This document shows positions 45,413 through 58,140 of a DNA stretch of 64,000 bases, piece by piece (position 1 is the first letter of the stretch; each line of letters starts with the position of its first letter). Both the position numbers and the translations under genes were made by a program. Below the pieces are notes generated by a model. It did not search any database, had not been told where the DNA came from, and saw nothing but the letters and a program-made list of their open reading frames with translations. Source of the stretch: Pholis gunnellus (lineage: Eukaryota > Chordata > Actinopteri > Perciformes > Pholidae); the NCBI GenBank assembly GCA_910591455.2, contig OU342817.1:3665980-3729979 (forward strand), in the 5' to 3' direction.

Positions 45413-47501
45413 TGTTACATCTTTTTTTTTTAAAACCTTTATTAGTGAAAGTCAGTGGTGATCATGCTTCAGTGGAAGTGGGCCCTGTTTCTTTGCTGGG
45501 TGTAAATTAAGCTATCAACTTGATTACTTTGCACGTTTCCATCTGTTGTATCACACGGTAGCGATGAAGACACACAGGCTTTTATGTAGTTGCTGAAATA
45601 TTAACAGTCGTAAACGTACATTGGCTTGCCCGAGTGTATTTAACAACTCTTTAAGTGCAGCAGGAGCAAAGTGATACTAACCGGCTGCCAAACACACAAG
45701 CAGCGACATGTCGAAACTCCCAGGAAGATAATGAACAGTAAGTGGCTGACAGACAGCCCGGAGAGGGCCGGATAATGGTGCACATCTAACTGTATTTAAG
45801 GCAACGCAAGTGGAGTCTGCCAGAAATGTTATTTCAGCCGTGACGGTGGAGTGACACGAGTGTCAGAGAGCACTGCACCTGCATTAGCTGAGATAAACAA
45901 GCACTAACAGGTTCAGTATCTTCACGTGAATCCTTCATGTAGTTCTGCATGTTAGGTAAGGGAGGATGAGGGCATTTGCCTGCTTCTTCATCAAATAAAT
46001 ATTCATGTTTCATTGAATGCAATTTCAGATTCCCTTAATGCATCAAACATTTGTGTTTCTGAATGTTCAGACTCTCTTGTTTCAGTTTTGTTCATTGATT
46101 TGTTAATGTGACACATTACAGTTACGTTGGCGGCCGACGCGCTTTGATAAATTCACAATCTGTTTCAAATTATGAGAACATTTGTGAACAATATTTCTGG
46201 CAAAACAGAGTGATTTTGTTCTCATCAAAGACGGTATTCTCCTCAACTGTCACACCTCCCTTCTGTTTGTGGGAGGAGGTTCGGGTTCAGATGGATTAAC
46301 ACGACGCTCCAGAACTCGATCAAATTTTCACAGTTTCAAACCTTGAACTTGTTATTTCTGCGACGATCGAGATGCCGCCATGATTTAATGAAGCAGGTTG
46401 GCAACATATGCTGATTAACACTCTGAATACAGCTCACAATCTGCTGCATCGTTTTAAAGTTTTATAAGGAAATTAAATTAGCAATTAACACCAAGGAATC
46501 AGAATAGTTCATGTGCTTTAAACCCTGCTGCACGGGACCGAACACTGCTTCTTAATGTCAAATCAACAGGAAACACATAAAGGACACCGATAAGAGCAGC
46601 AAGAGGAAAGACAACAAGATCTCAAATTTAAGAGAAATTTGGATAAATTATATATATATATCATATATATGGTGTGATGAATGTTTAGGGATCCAACACT
46701 GTCTCCCATAGACTCCAATGGTGCTTTTTCTTATGTTTTATTACAAGGAACACGTACAAAACAATATCTAATGACCACATGTGGTTCTGTATATTGCACA
46801 GAAATAAGAAAACTTCAATGTTTATAGCTCATTTCTTTATGATAAGTCTCTCTCTAATGATCCTATCAGAGACATATGTTTACTCAACTGATATTTATTG
46901 ATCTTAAAGTTCTTTTTCTATCCAATCTATTGGTGTGTGCAGATACACGGTTTTCTGTTAGAGCACCGATATTTCCTCACAGTCCCAACAACGTTCATCT
47001 TATTTCTTCTTTATCCCGACAAGATTTTTCTACCTCACTACAAAGAGGGACTCTTGACAAAACACGATGCGAAGCGGCTCCTCTCTCTCCGACTCACTGC
47101 TGATGGAAAAGAGCGAAGCCTTCCCGCTCCAGACTTTGCCTTTAAATGTCAGATGCCTGTCGAGCCTTGAAATCGAGTATATACGTACTTTGCAGAGTAA
47201 ATAGCAGAGCGATGATGGCATCAGTGCTGACACATCCTATTACTCACATATGTTTACTCAGTGCAGGTCTACGTTCACTGCGTTCAGACTAAATGGCAGC
47301 TGTCACTTTCCACGCTCATCAGAAGCTGAAGCGGTTTTATTAGCTGCGTCCTCGGGAAATAACGAACTCACCTTTTGAAACCCGAGAGCCGCCCATCATT
47401 CAAAGCTATGTGGTTCAGAGCGGCCTATTAATGTATTGGCTCCACAGATGTCAGTCTATGCCTTGTATGCCCCATTGTAGTCACAATTTCCAGCCATGCT
47501 C

Positions 47502-48045
47502 GCAATGTGATGGTCCGTCAGTCCACCACTTTGGCTCAGACTGAAACATCTCGACAACTCTTTTGTCAGATTTCCATCATATTTTCAACAGACATTGCAA
47601 CACATTCTCAGTCCCAGCTCATCAAGTACCGAGGCTTGGTCAGTGGCCCTGAGCCTCAAACTATATGACGCTCCAGGTTTTGGATGTGGCAGCGACGGCG
47701 TGTCAACTTACTTGCTACATAATAACCTGATAGCCTGTGCAACAGACTGCAGCAGAGACTCTGCTTCAGAAGGCGATTGAGGCTGTCGGGGCACCTAACA
47801 GTAACAGTCTTGCAAGTATGCACAAAAATCCCACACTTTATACCACAATACTCTGACCGTATGTGTAATGACACGGGTAGGTTTACATTGGAGTTAGTGA
47901 AGCCTCTGGTGCGCCGCATCCGGACGCCGAGGGGCACGGTATGAGACGAGTTGGGATCAAGTCGATTCATTCTGGCTTTGGCGATCCTCTGAGTTTTCCT
48001 CTCGCGCCACCATGAGGTTCACATGGTGGTTTGAGTCAAATGTCT
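47502..48045 (-). mobile_element. Teleost repeat interrupted by a nested insertion
   Basis: On the minus strand this belongs to the family with GTCTGGACCAAAGTGGTGGA and TTTCATGGCAATCCATC motifs. Its two halves lie at 47502-47602 and 47974-48045 (including CTCGCGCCACCATGAGGTTC), separated by foreign sequence. Other copies are at 7996-8165, 36239-36400 and 41495-41672. Confidence 0.6.
47609..47967. mobile_element. Nested MITE-like insertion (about 360 bp)
   Basis: This interrupts the repeat above. The ends resemble imperfect inverted repeats: TCCCAGCTCATCAAGTACCG on the left against TCCCAACTCGTCTCATACCG from the reverse complement of the right, about 15 of 20 positions identical. CATTCT occurs on both sides and could be a target-site duplication, although the TIRs are offset by a few bases from it. 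The open frame on the minus strand is incidental. Confidence 0.5.
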
Positions 48046-50415
48046 CCCCGCTGAGCTACATCTCTCTCTCAGAGGAAATCATATTTACTTTAATATTCCT
48101 TGAACTTTTAATTTTGCAACGTTATCAGGTCATATTTTTTATTTATTCTTTGATTTAAGATCAACTGAACACTTTTGACAACGCTACTTAGCAAAGATGT
48201 GCACGCTAACACACTAAGCTAAGATGGTGAACATGATACCTAAACATCACAATATTCATACATTTGGCGTTGTACTGGTGAATACATTAGAGCTAATTAA
48301 TGAGTAACTTTTGTTTTCATCAAAAATCAAAATTAAATCTCTTTTAAGTGTTTCATATCCTGTTAGCACAAAACAATGAAGATTACAGTATCTGACCTTC
48401 TCTATCCTTGTAGCAGCTCCTCCTGTCTGAAGCTATAAATAGTGTTTTTTTTAACACGTCTGCTTCAATAACGGTTAAAAACAGCCTGAAGGTGTTGTAT
48501 AATCCTGGGTTCATGAAACCAGGCCAGACAAGGAGATCCAAACAGCATTAAAAGTGAGCTCAGTATAACTTTTCCTCTGTTTTATCCTTGAAACACGGAT
48601 GCTAGAAAACTACAGACAGCAGCTTCACTAATCCTGTTGGTTTCTCTTTCAGGGCAACTCAGGTTTTTGTTGTTGTTTTTTTGGAACAAAGCTGATCAGA
48701 CCGGCTGCAGCCTCCTGGAAGCTTCAGAGAGTCGAGCTGTTGGTCGCTTCACCGCAGCTCCTCTCTGCCAGGAATTACCACACTCACACACCAACAGCTC
48801 ACCTCCACATCATAGAGAAAAGACGTTTCGCCACAATCTCATTAAAGAAAGCTTTACCAGTGTAATCCTCACATTCTTCGCAATCCTATGACAATCAAAC
48901 ATCAGAATATAACTTCTCTTTGTTCTCTTTGATCATGACATTTAACCGTATAACTTGGCAACGTTCTCGTCCACATAACAAAGGGATGATATTGCTAATC
49001 CATCTGAATGCAATAATTAGCTGAAGAAAGTACTGTTCTACTGCTTTATTTATCCCTTCCCAATTCCCTTTTCATTTAACATTGGCCAAATGTCTTAACT
49101 GTTTCATTGTCTCACTAACAACATGAACGTTTCAAGTTTTTTAAGTGGAGTGTACAATTTACACAAGTATGATGTAATCCAAGCATTTAGTGGAGTGAGA
49201 TATCAAGACAAAACAGGAGTTGTATAGCAATGACACTGGCTGTAATGACATAAAAAATGCAAAAGCTTTGACTCAAACTATGTCCAATCGTCTTGCCCTG
49301 ATCTGCCCTGTAGACAAATATAAATACAGGACTGTACATCCAGAGTCCCGTCTGGGGTGAAGTAACAAATGCACTTTGGTTAAGTTAACGAGTTTGCAAA
49401 CTGATGCCGAAACATATAAAGTTTAATAATGCTGTAGTCACCACCAGCAGATATTGAATTGCACGATTGAACATTGTGTTGTGAAACAAATGAAAGATAC
49501 ATTGTCAAAAGTTGTTTAACGGAAATAATCTGAATCAACATTTGTGTGAGCTGCCAAATACGTGAACAAGATTTCCTCATTCCTGTTTATAGAAAACAAA
49601 TGGTCGGCTAATAGTAAACAGGTCAGAATGTCCTTTAAAGCGCATTTGCTGTTCGGTGAAAAGAGTTAAATAGGCAACAGTCATTTCAACAGTAAATCAT
49701 TTGATTGTAGTTTTATAGGTACATATTTAAAAAACATCCTGTGCAACTCAATCAAATCATTGATCAGTACCAGTTATCTCTACTTGTACATTGATTCCAC
49801 CTGAGCCTTTCTATTTTTAACCATTAATGACCTCATTTCATTTGGGGAAAAGAAGGAAATAGGCTTTCATCAAACCTGAAAATAGCATTTCAATTCACCG
49901 CTTTCATTAAAAATGTTGTTGAGAGGAAATTCATCAGAGCCCAAATCATCCAGCAGCTCAACCGGTGGGGAGATTAATCATGCAGATCATAATTACCACT
50001 GAGACGACTGCATCTGTCTCCACGTCTCCAACCTCCAGCACACAGAGAGGAAGCAGAGAGCGGTTATTTACAATGATTCACCACACTTTTGTTGTGGTGT
50101 GATGTTATTGGCTGTGTAGATTGATTTGCTCGTTCCCGCTACTGCTGCCAATGTGCGGTTCTTCCTCACTATCAGTACAACTATGCTGTAGCTCAGAGAA
50201 GAAGAAGAAGAGGCTTTATCCAAAATACATCCATTACCCAGGACATTGGCAGGCGAACGTGGTGCAGCGGAGTCATGGGGGAATTACTCTGGAGGAATTC
50301 ATTTCAACACAGTTTTACTTCCTGACAAGATCTTAACGTTAGTTGACACATGCAGTGGAGTATTGCAAATAAAAGTGTTCAGATAGACTGCATGGCAGAC
50401 AGAGAGAGGCAGTCT

Positions 50416-50466
<51 letters not shown>
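50416..50466. repeat. (CA)n microsatellite
   Basis: 51 bp with one ATAC interruption. Confidence 0.97.
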
Positions 50467-50534
50467 TAGAGTCAGACTCGTGCAGTAGTGGCTGATTTAC
50501 TCTTCATGTATGCAATCATAGGCCTAAATTAATT

Positions 50535-50571
50535 AATAAAACTAAATTAATTTGATTAATTTAGTTTTATT
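50535..50571. repeat. 17-bp perfect hairpin
   Basis: AATAAAACTAAATTAAT and its exact inverted copy flank a TTG loop. Confidence 0.95.
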
Positions 50572-50830
50572 GTAGATTCATTAGACATAAAAAGGCACCG
50601 TTGTGTGTCAGAGTTGGCCCCGTCAACGCCCGCCGTTCCACTCTTCTGTTAAACCACGTCTGCTCTTTCTTAACTTTCAGTACACTGAAGAAGCAGAACA
50701 AATGTGTGTTTCTTGTTTTGACGGCTGCTGATTGATGCACAGTCTAGTTTGTGTACCTGGGCTCGCTCAGACCAACATCTATAACGGCAGCATTTGTGAG
50801 ATCAAGAGATTTTTTTAATAGTCGCGCTTT

Positions 50831-51170
50831 TAGGGCCGTCACCATATCTGCTTTTCACTGCACACGATTGTCATTGCCAAAATACACGATAACAATATTA
50901 TTGTGACGATCCATAACACATTTGAAAATGATACTTTTACCGTTTATGATCTGTTTTGTCTCTTTATGGCAAATTATTTACACTCAAAATACTAGTTTAG
51001 GGAGGTGGAGAGAGAGTCTGTAACCAAAAGTTCATATGTAAAATGATTTTAGCTTAATTATGCTCATTGCACTGTTCCTTGTATTTTTCTCCTGCAAATG
51101 TACATGATATCAATATTACATTTTTTATCATCACAGTGTTTGTCAATAACTGTGTAACGCGACACCCCTG
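50831..51170. mobile_element. hAT-like MITE candidate
   Basis: The left end TAGGGCCGTCACC and the reverse complement of the right end CAGGGGTGTCGCG form short imperfect inverted repeats typical of hAT elements. The inside is AT-rich with ACGATAACAATATTATTGTG. No target-site duplication was confirmed. Confidence 0.35.
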
Positions 51171-53744
51171 CCTGCAATGACAGTGGCAACATGGTGGTCA
51201 GAAATTAAAAGAAGGCTCTCGGCCTCTGACTTGATGTGATTTCTGATTTTCTGATCTCTGTCGGTTCAGCAGTTACGGAGCTGAAGAGGTGCACAGAGGA
51301 AGGTAGACACTCAGCAGACGGGTACTTTGAGATAAAATGAAACTCTTTTACTTTCTGGAGACTATTTATAGGCCTATCTATTGAATTTCTGCAGTAAGTC
51401 TTTGCAGGAAAAAGGTCTGAATAAAGCATGAAATGTCTGCAGCTTTTTATCTGATTTAAATTGAACAGCCTCCGAAATGGAAACGTTCTTTCTTTCTTTG
51501 TACAAAGTTGTGCTTCAGATCTTTACTCAGATGAGATTTATTCACACAATGTCAGACAGGAGCAGAAATACACATGAAAATAGTGTGAATTATTTAAACC
51601 CGTGAAGCTGTGTTTTGTTTATCGCACCTGACACAAGGAACGGGCTCAGAAACGTCTCTTTTAAGATAAGAGACATCTGAGCTCCTTGAGCTTTCTCAAA
51701 TATATAAAGGATAAACAATTACTGTTTATCTCAGATCAGGCAGAGAGAGCTGGTGACAGTGTCTGGTAAATACCTTTTCATTGAAATGTCATGTTGATCT
51801 TAAAGCTTATCTCTGTATTATTCCTTTCATTTCTCCTGGTGTGAAAGGAAATCGTATCCTGAATTGAGTTTTAACTGAGACAAATGGAAAATGAGTGACT
51901 GCAAACGAAACAGGAAGTCCCACGGCGCCATCGCCCTCATCCTCACCCTCACCCTGTCACTGACACTATTTAGTTAAACAACGTTTTTAATTTTCTGGAC
52001 CAGGGAAAACTCTATAAATCAACCGTGTTGTTTTTGTTGATAAGCTCTCTTTTAAAGTGATAACTGGATCAAACACCCATAAATTGACAGAAATCGAGTC
52101 AGCGAGCCACTTCACAGAGAAAACATGTTGGAAAAATCCAATAAAGTTTTTCATGTGGACACTGAGAGAGTCAACAGAGAAGTGTTTACTGACTGTTTCA
52201 TCTATGAGTACTGGCTAATGCAGCAGAGGAGAGAGGTTTGATCAGAAGCAAGAAATGATAAACAGAAATATGCTGCTGTGGTTGCAGAACATCTACGTTC
52301 ACCTTTTGGTTTGTTTGTGATAATTGAAGGAATGGGTGCTGTTACATGCAGATTTATGCCAAGCGTAAAGGGTTGGGAATTACAAAGATTACATGTTGCT
52401 GGAAAATCTAATTAATGTGTATTAAATAACCTGATGCCTGATTGTCTGTTAGAAGGGGATGGGCGGTTACATGTGAAGTATTTGCACTTGTCTTTGTGTG
52501 TGTTTGCTCTGCAGTGAAATTGAAGTTTGGAACAACTTCAACACTCTGGACCAACTGAGTGGCGGTTGCACTCAGTGGTTAATTAACTGTTTGATGTACT
52601 TAAGATAGATTAATGTTGCAAAAGTGAGAGTGCTCGGTTTGCTGTGGAGGATATGTTGAATGACGTCATCCCTGCAGAAAAGAGATACTATGGAGCAATA
52701 TTAGGGCCAGAATTGTCACTAATGACAGAAATGTGATGTTTATGATTCTCTGTGCTCATGCACACATTTTAAAATCACAAAGTTAAACAACATTATGTGA
52801 GGGAGTGTGTTTTAGTCGCTTAGCTTTAAAGCACTGTGTTCATGTGTTAAAACAGAGCACATTGTCTTGACTTTTGTTATAAGTCTGTGTTATTGTTGGC
52901 CTTACTGCATCACTGTTTTACTGACTGATGAACTAACTCACCATTTCCATGAGAGTGTTGTGGGGCATGACATTAGCCCAGAGGTTCGCCGCAGGACTGA
53001 ATGAACGACTGAGCGGTTGAGTTCCTGTTTGACTGACTGATTTTCGGTCTTTGTATCCAGCTGGGATCCCTGAGGCGTGTTGTGAAGCGTGATATTAGAC
53101 CCTGAGCTCCACAACGGGAGGCTTCAGAGTCCTAACAACCTCTGAGCATCTCCGACCCGTCAGCTGTGACTGACAGCTGCTCTCATCTGGAACAAAACGC
53201 TGCCAAAAGAGAGAAACCGCCTCAATAGTGTGAAATGATGAGGAGAGGGTCGGCGGACTCAACCTGCTATTAGCACAGAATGACTGTCTGCAGATTAGTG
53301 GACGCTCTGAGAACACTGATGGATTTGGACGAGACCGAGAAGTGAACCTGTTAATAGGAGGCAGAACTGACCACAGATCAGTGGACAACATGATGACACA
53401 ATTAAAAGTTTAGGTTGACTGCCCAGTCACGCCAGAGAGTGGCAAGAAAGTGAGAAATTCACCAGCATTGCCCAAACAAAATAGGTGGAACTGGACACTG
53501 TAGCGTAGCGACAAAGGCTACCATTAGTTCTGACTAGGTTGGTTCATGGTAAAATCGATATGAAGAGGAAAGCTCAGTTGGTGTTGCTCAACAGAGCAGG
53601 TGTATATAAAAACCAGGTGTGTGGTTATAGGCTATACTATAGCTTCCTCCATCTTCAACTCTCTTCACTTAAAGATTAACACCGCCAAGGTGTTCAATGA
53701 TTGGTCAACGGTGCAAATTCACACGTAGCAAAGTTGCAAGTATT

Positions 53745-53990
53745 AGACAGCTGGCGGCTAGTGATCTGAGGCGGCATCCATGCCCTCAATTAACCTAACT
53801 TTAAGCCTTAATATAATCTATAATATAATCAAAACTGTTTTTTGTACCAGGTTATAGAAAAGTATATTTCTGCTGTAAAGGTGGGCATTTTAACATGGAG
53901 GTCTATGAGGATTGACTCGCTTTTGGAGCCCGCCTCATCATCGTTGACTTGATTTCTCAGCACCAGAGGTTGCTGCTTGGTCCAACAAGC
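53745..53990 (+). mobile_element. Teleost interspersed repeat (AACATGGAGGTCTATG family)
   Basis: Contains GTACCAGGTTATAGAAAAGT, TTTCTGCTGTAAAGGTGGGC, TTTTAACATGGAGGTCTATG, GATTGACTCGCTTTTGGAGC and CACCAGAGGTTGCTGCTTGG. I recognise this series as a common noncoding fish repeat. The class is uncertain. Confidence 0.5.
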
Positions 53991-55149
53991 CTGAGACACA
54001 GAAGCTACACTGTGCATCAATCAGCAGTGGAATTAAAGTTAGGCGCCTTGTTCATTTAAAGGAAGAAAGGGTTGAAATGTATTCACTTCCTCGTCATTTA
54101 AAGGAAAGTTTAGGCAGTTCCAGGTACGACCTTTTGCAGTTTCAGTTTGTATATCTGCGTATTGAAAGACTAGCAGTGGTATAGAGTAGGGATGCTTTAG
54201 GTCTGGTAATGACAACAAAGATTTTGGTCAAGATGCACATTTGCAGAAGTGGTTTAACTGGTCATTGGAAGGATTCTACTGATGGACTAAAGAGCTACCC
54301 GTCATAAACTATAAAGTGGTACTAGAGGATGTATTTTCAAATTGCAGAATTCTAATGGTAACCCGAATCTCGCTTACTCCCTTCTTCTACATTGTGAAGC
54401 ACGTCTTGAGGGTAAAATGTGGGATTAATGAGGTCTGAGGGGGTTTTGTATCACTGGTTTGCTGGAGTCATTTTATAAAATACTGCAGCAATGCTGTTCT
54501 GGTTTCAATCGCCAACCCTATAAAAATGGAAATCGCCCACATATACATTTGGACAATTATTCATTTCTAATAACCTGCTTCACACTTCTTGGTAATATCA
54601 TAATTTCCTGCTCTTCACTGCCTCGTAATGCATTTAGCGCTGCCTCAAGCTACATTCTCCATTTAGATTAAGTTTCTCCTTCATTTATGTCATTTCCTCC
54701 TCTGCTTCTTTTCCTCTCAGTGTGTCTCTCTGCTATCCTTTTCCTGTCTGTCTCTCATCAACACGTTCTCTCTCTTCTCTCTCTCACTCCTCCTCTGTCT
54801 TTCTTCCTGTCAGCGTCGGCCATTTCTCTCTGCAAGTCTCCTTCCTGTCACAGTCGACACTTGTTACCCCTCCACCAATCTCCTGCTGACAGCAGCGGGG
54901 CCGACCTGAGCAAACTATTTCTCTCATGTAAACATCTATTTCCAACCACGAGAGAGACGGAGACAGACAGAAGTAGAGAGAGGTAAGATGCTACTGGGAG
55001 TCTTTGCATTCACCAACAAATCTTTGACCTCAATTCCACAACAGGTGAGGACAATTTCGTGCAGCAGTCAGCTTCTATTACAAAAACTCTGAGCATCAGA
55101 TGTTTCCAACAGGCACACAGGAGAAGTGTGCCTACAGGGCTGTCTGCCG

Positions 55150-55220
55150 GAAAGGGTTTATTTGAACACAAAACACGATCTTTTCCTAAACCTAACTAAG
55201 TACGTTTGTTCGGAGATTTC
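55150..55220 (+). repeat. Interspersed repeat (AACACGATCTTTTCCTAAACC)
   Basis: TTATTTGAACACAAAACACG then ATCTTTTCCTAAACCTAACT matches 61885-61960 (TTATTTGAACACAAACGGGG, then TTAACCTTAACCAAGTAG). It has a faintly telomere-like CCTAAACCTAA texture. Confidence 0.5.
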
Positions 55221-56656
55221 TGTCGAAAAAGCCCGGAAGGCAAACTCCTCCCATGGGCTTCCAACAACAGCTCGCTACAGGCCAAGACATCTGCTGCTGC
55301 AACCCATGTGGTGGCAGCAAGTGAGCCGACGAGAAAAGGCTGATGTGATCAGTGGAAATCACAGTTGAACTAATTTTATTCCTGGAATACAAAAAAGAAA
55401 CAGACACAACTCATTGTGAATTTGCATGTAGCTCCGTCAGATATAGCTGAATGATAGAATCCTCTTGCTCACAGAAGCATTCAAGATTACATCGAACGTT
55501 AATTGACTTTTGGCATTTTTTGAATTTATTATTGTTATTTTGAATCGAGCAGACATGGAGCAACTTTAGCATTCTTTTAGAGCTGTGTTTGTGTGCACCT
55601 GATTACTCGAAGTCCAGTCTTCAGTCTCTTTTTAGCTCTGGTTTAGTGTCCACCAACTCTCCAGAGCTCGTGCTGGAAATGGCTTTGATGATCGCGGTGA
55701 GACCAATCAATGCAATAAATGTGGCATAAAACTACAACTCTGAGCCTAAAATGTTCCCGAGAGCTGCAGAGTTGTGTGATAAATCTCTTTGGGATCATCA
55801 CTGCTATGCAAGCAACCCCTTTCACATCATAAATAGTGATTGGATTCATTATTAATTAATCCTCTGTAACAACATAAACAATCAGAGTTGGACATATTTA
55901 ACCACAGTTACCACAAACATGACTCCACGTAACATAATCTTGGAGATCAACGTTTTGTGTAGCAGCAGATAAAAAGCCTGCCCTCACAATAAAAGGTTCA
56001 GCTATTTCCTGTCACGTTTTACATCCTACATATCATCCATCATTATGGATGTAACATTAAACTGAACAAGATGTAATGAAGGATGATGAAACCGTGTGTG
56101 GCAGTTTCCTTAAAGGAGGAACATGATGAAATCTCCATACCTGAGCGTGGGATTCCTGCTCAGTCCCGTCAAAGGTCAGCCGCGATCTACACTGACACTA
56201 ATGCTCAGACCGACACAGAGTAAGTTAAGCAGCTCATTTCCCATCAGCACTTTGCTACGAAAGGTCAAGCAATCATCCGACAATTCAGCGTTTTCATGTG
56301 TGAGCTGAAACATTTCTCTGAGCTCACGACTGTCCAAAATGTCACCAATCTTCTGTTGGTTCAGTCTCGTAATGTTTGACCTGCACAGCTTTATTTGAAT
56401 TGTGACTTTGAACCGATTCGCTCTGCTGTAATGAGCTTCTTCTCAGTGACTGAAGACATGCTTGTTTAGTCCACGGGCTGTTTGGATTGTTGTCTCGGAG
56501 CCGACCTGCTGAGTGTGGAGAATTAATGGAGACGCTAATGACTCTACTGAATCAGAGTGGAGCCGCTTGTGCTTCAGTGGCTGCAGGTTCAAAGGGTTAA
56601 TGGGTTATTTCTCCTTTAGGGCCAGGAAGGCAAAGAATGTGGTAACATGGTGATCT

Positions 56657-56703
56657 GAGGAGAGGAGAGGAGAGGAGAGGAGAGGAGAGGAGAGGAGAGG
56701 AGA
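56657..56703. repeat. (GAGGA)n minisatellite-like pentanucleotide
   Basis: About nine perfect GAGGA units. Confidence 0.98.
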
Positions 56704-57059
56704 CTTCTTTTAAATCTTCCCCTTGTCTCTGAAGTTGCAATCTGCAAACTCATTTTAATTCTCCTCAAAGGTGTTAAACAGCAGCCGTGATGCAGCAGGT
56801 CATTTATTCATAGTTACACTCATTTATGTTCTGCCAAGACTAATTACACGCTCGATATTGCCTTTTTGTCACATGTAGAATTCATTAATTAATGCTGCGA
56901 CCCGACAACAGAGAAGAAAAAATTAATCTCACACTGCTTCATGAGTTTCTTTATGTGATGAATAAATATTGAAAACAAATCTGACAGCCATGATTTGGGT
57001 ATTTATTCATTCTGTCTTTCCGTATTACTTCATTCTTGTTCTATAACTCTGCTGTTGTT

Positions 57060-57420
57060 TCAGAGCGAGCCACTCCCTCCAGGCTTCACCTCGCCTACTC
57101 TGCTCCACTCACCTGGTTCTCATTCCCTCATTAGCTCATTCGTGCATAAATACCGGTTCACTTCCTTTGATGCCAGATTGTATTTGTGCCTCAGCTTTCT
57201 GGGGTTTTCTTTCCTGATCCTGTTTTGTTGACCCAGCCTGTTTAATTTGTCTTTAGCCTTTGTCTAGCCCATTTCAGTACCTCTGTGTTTGCCTGAATGT
57301 TGTATCCTTGTGTTTTTAAGCAGAGACTTTGCCTCCTGAGTTGTGCATTTGTATTCTGTTGTGCTTTTTTTTGTGAACCGTGACGGTTGTGTTGACATGC
57401 AGCAGTTCAGGACCAGATGA
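57060..57420 (+). mobile_element. LTR-like promoter fragment
   Basis: CTCATTAGCTCATTCGTGCA then TAAATACCGGTTCACTTCC (a TATA-like box), then TGCCAGATTGTATTTGTGCC and CTTTGCCTCCTGAGTTGTGC, ending near GTTGTGTTGACA. The layout resembles LTRs of fish Gypsy-type elements. There are no flanking gag or pol frames, so it would be a solo or partial LTR. Confidence 0.35.
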
Positions 57421-57829
57421 ATAAACTATGCCCTCTTGCAAACCCTGGGAACAAGCATTAATAAGCTATAAAGGATTAGTTCACCCAAATATCACCAAAT
57501 ATCCAGCCATCCAGATCATTTTCTCTACTCGTTACTCTGGATAATTCACAGAGCACACGGTCAACAGTTTTGACTGGAAATACTTTCTACCACAGAAATA
57601 ATCCTTCAGAATAGAGAGTCAATGAATGCATGAATGAATTATGTCTTCAGTCTGAATTCCTATGATTTTCCCATCATGTATCAGGATTACATTTAAATTT
57701 GTTGAAAATGTCCAGCTGTAAAACTGCACCAGCAGGTTAAAATAAAATAGTGCTGGTTTCCCCATTTAGGGAAAAGATCACTCAGAAGGTAACGATGTCC
57801 ACCCAACAGTAAGTTATACATTTTGATGG

Positions 57830-58140
57830 TGTCACAACCCGGCTCTTAGGCTATGACAAACATAGAACAGACACGAGGGATGATGGCAAAACAAGCTATT
57901 TTAACTAAACCAAGGAAACACAAGAAGATGAAAACCAAAGCGTAATCGGGCCGCCGCGGGCAGGGATCACTCCTCGTATGCAGGAGAAAGGCCCTGAGCA
58001 GCACTGGAGCAGGGCTTTTATGCCCTCGCAGTTCCAGCACCAGGTGCTCTGCATCAGGTAATCTACCCTGCAGGGACAAAAGGACAAAAGCAGACTCCAC
58101 TGTGGATAAAGGCAGGGTGCTTACTGGAGTCTGGGGAGAA
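57830..58140 (-). mobile_element. Solo-LTR-like fragment on the minus strand
   Basis: The plus-strand end TGTCACAACCCGG is the complement of an LTR-type ...GGTTGTGACA terminus. The minus strand contains CACCTGGTGCTGGAACTGCG and a TATA-like GGGCATAAAAGCCC box. The outer boundary is uncertain. Confidence 0.35.

Noticed and set aside
53095..53391. A 98-codon minus-strand frame upstream of the gene.
   Set aside because: No recognisable motif. The composition is not clearly coding, and there are no flanking splice signals of note.
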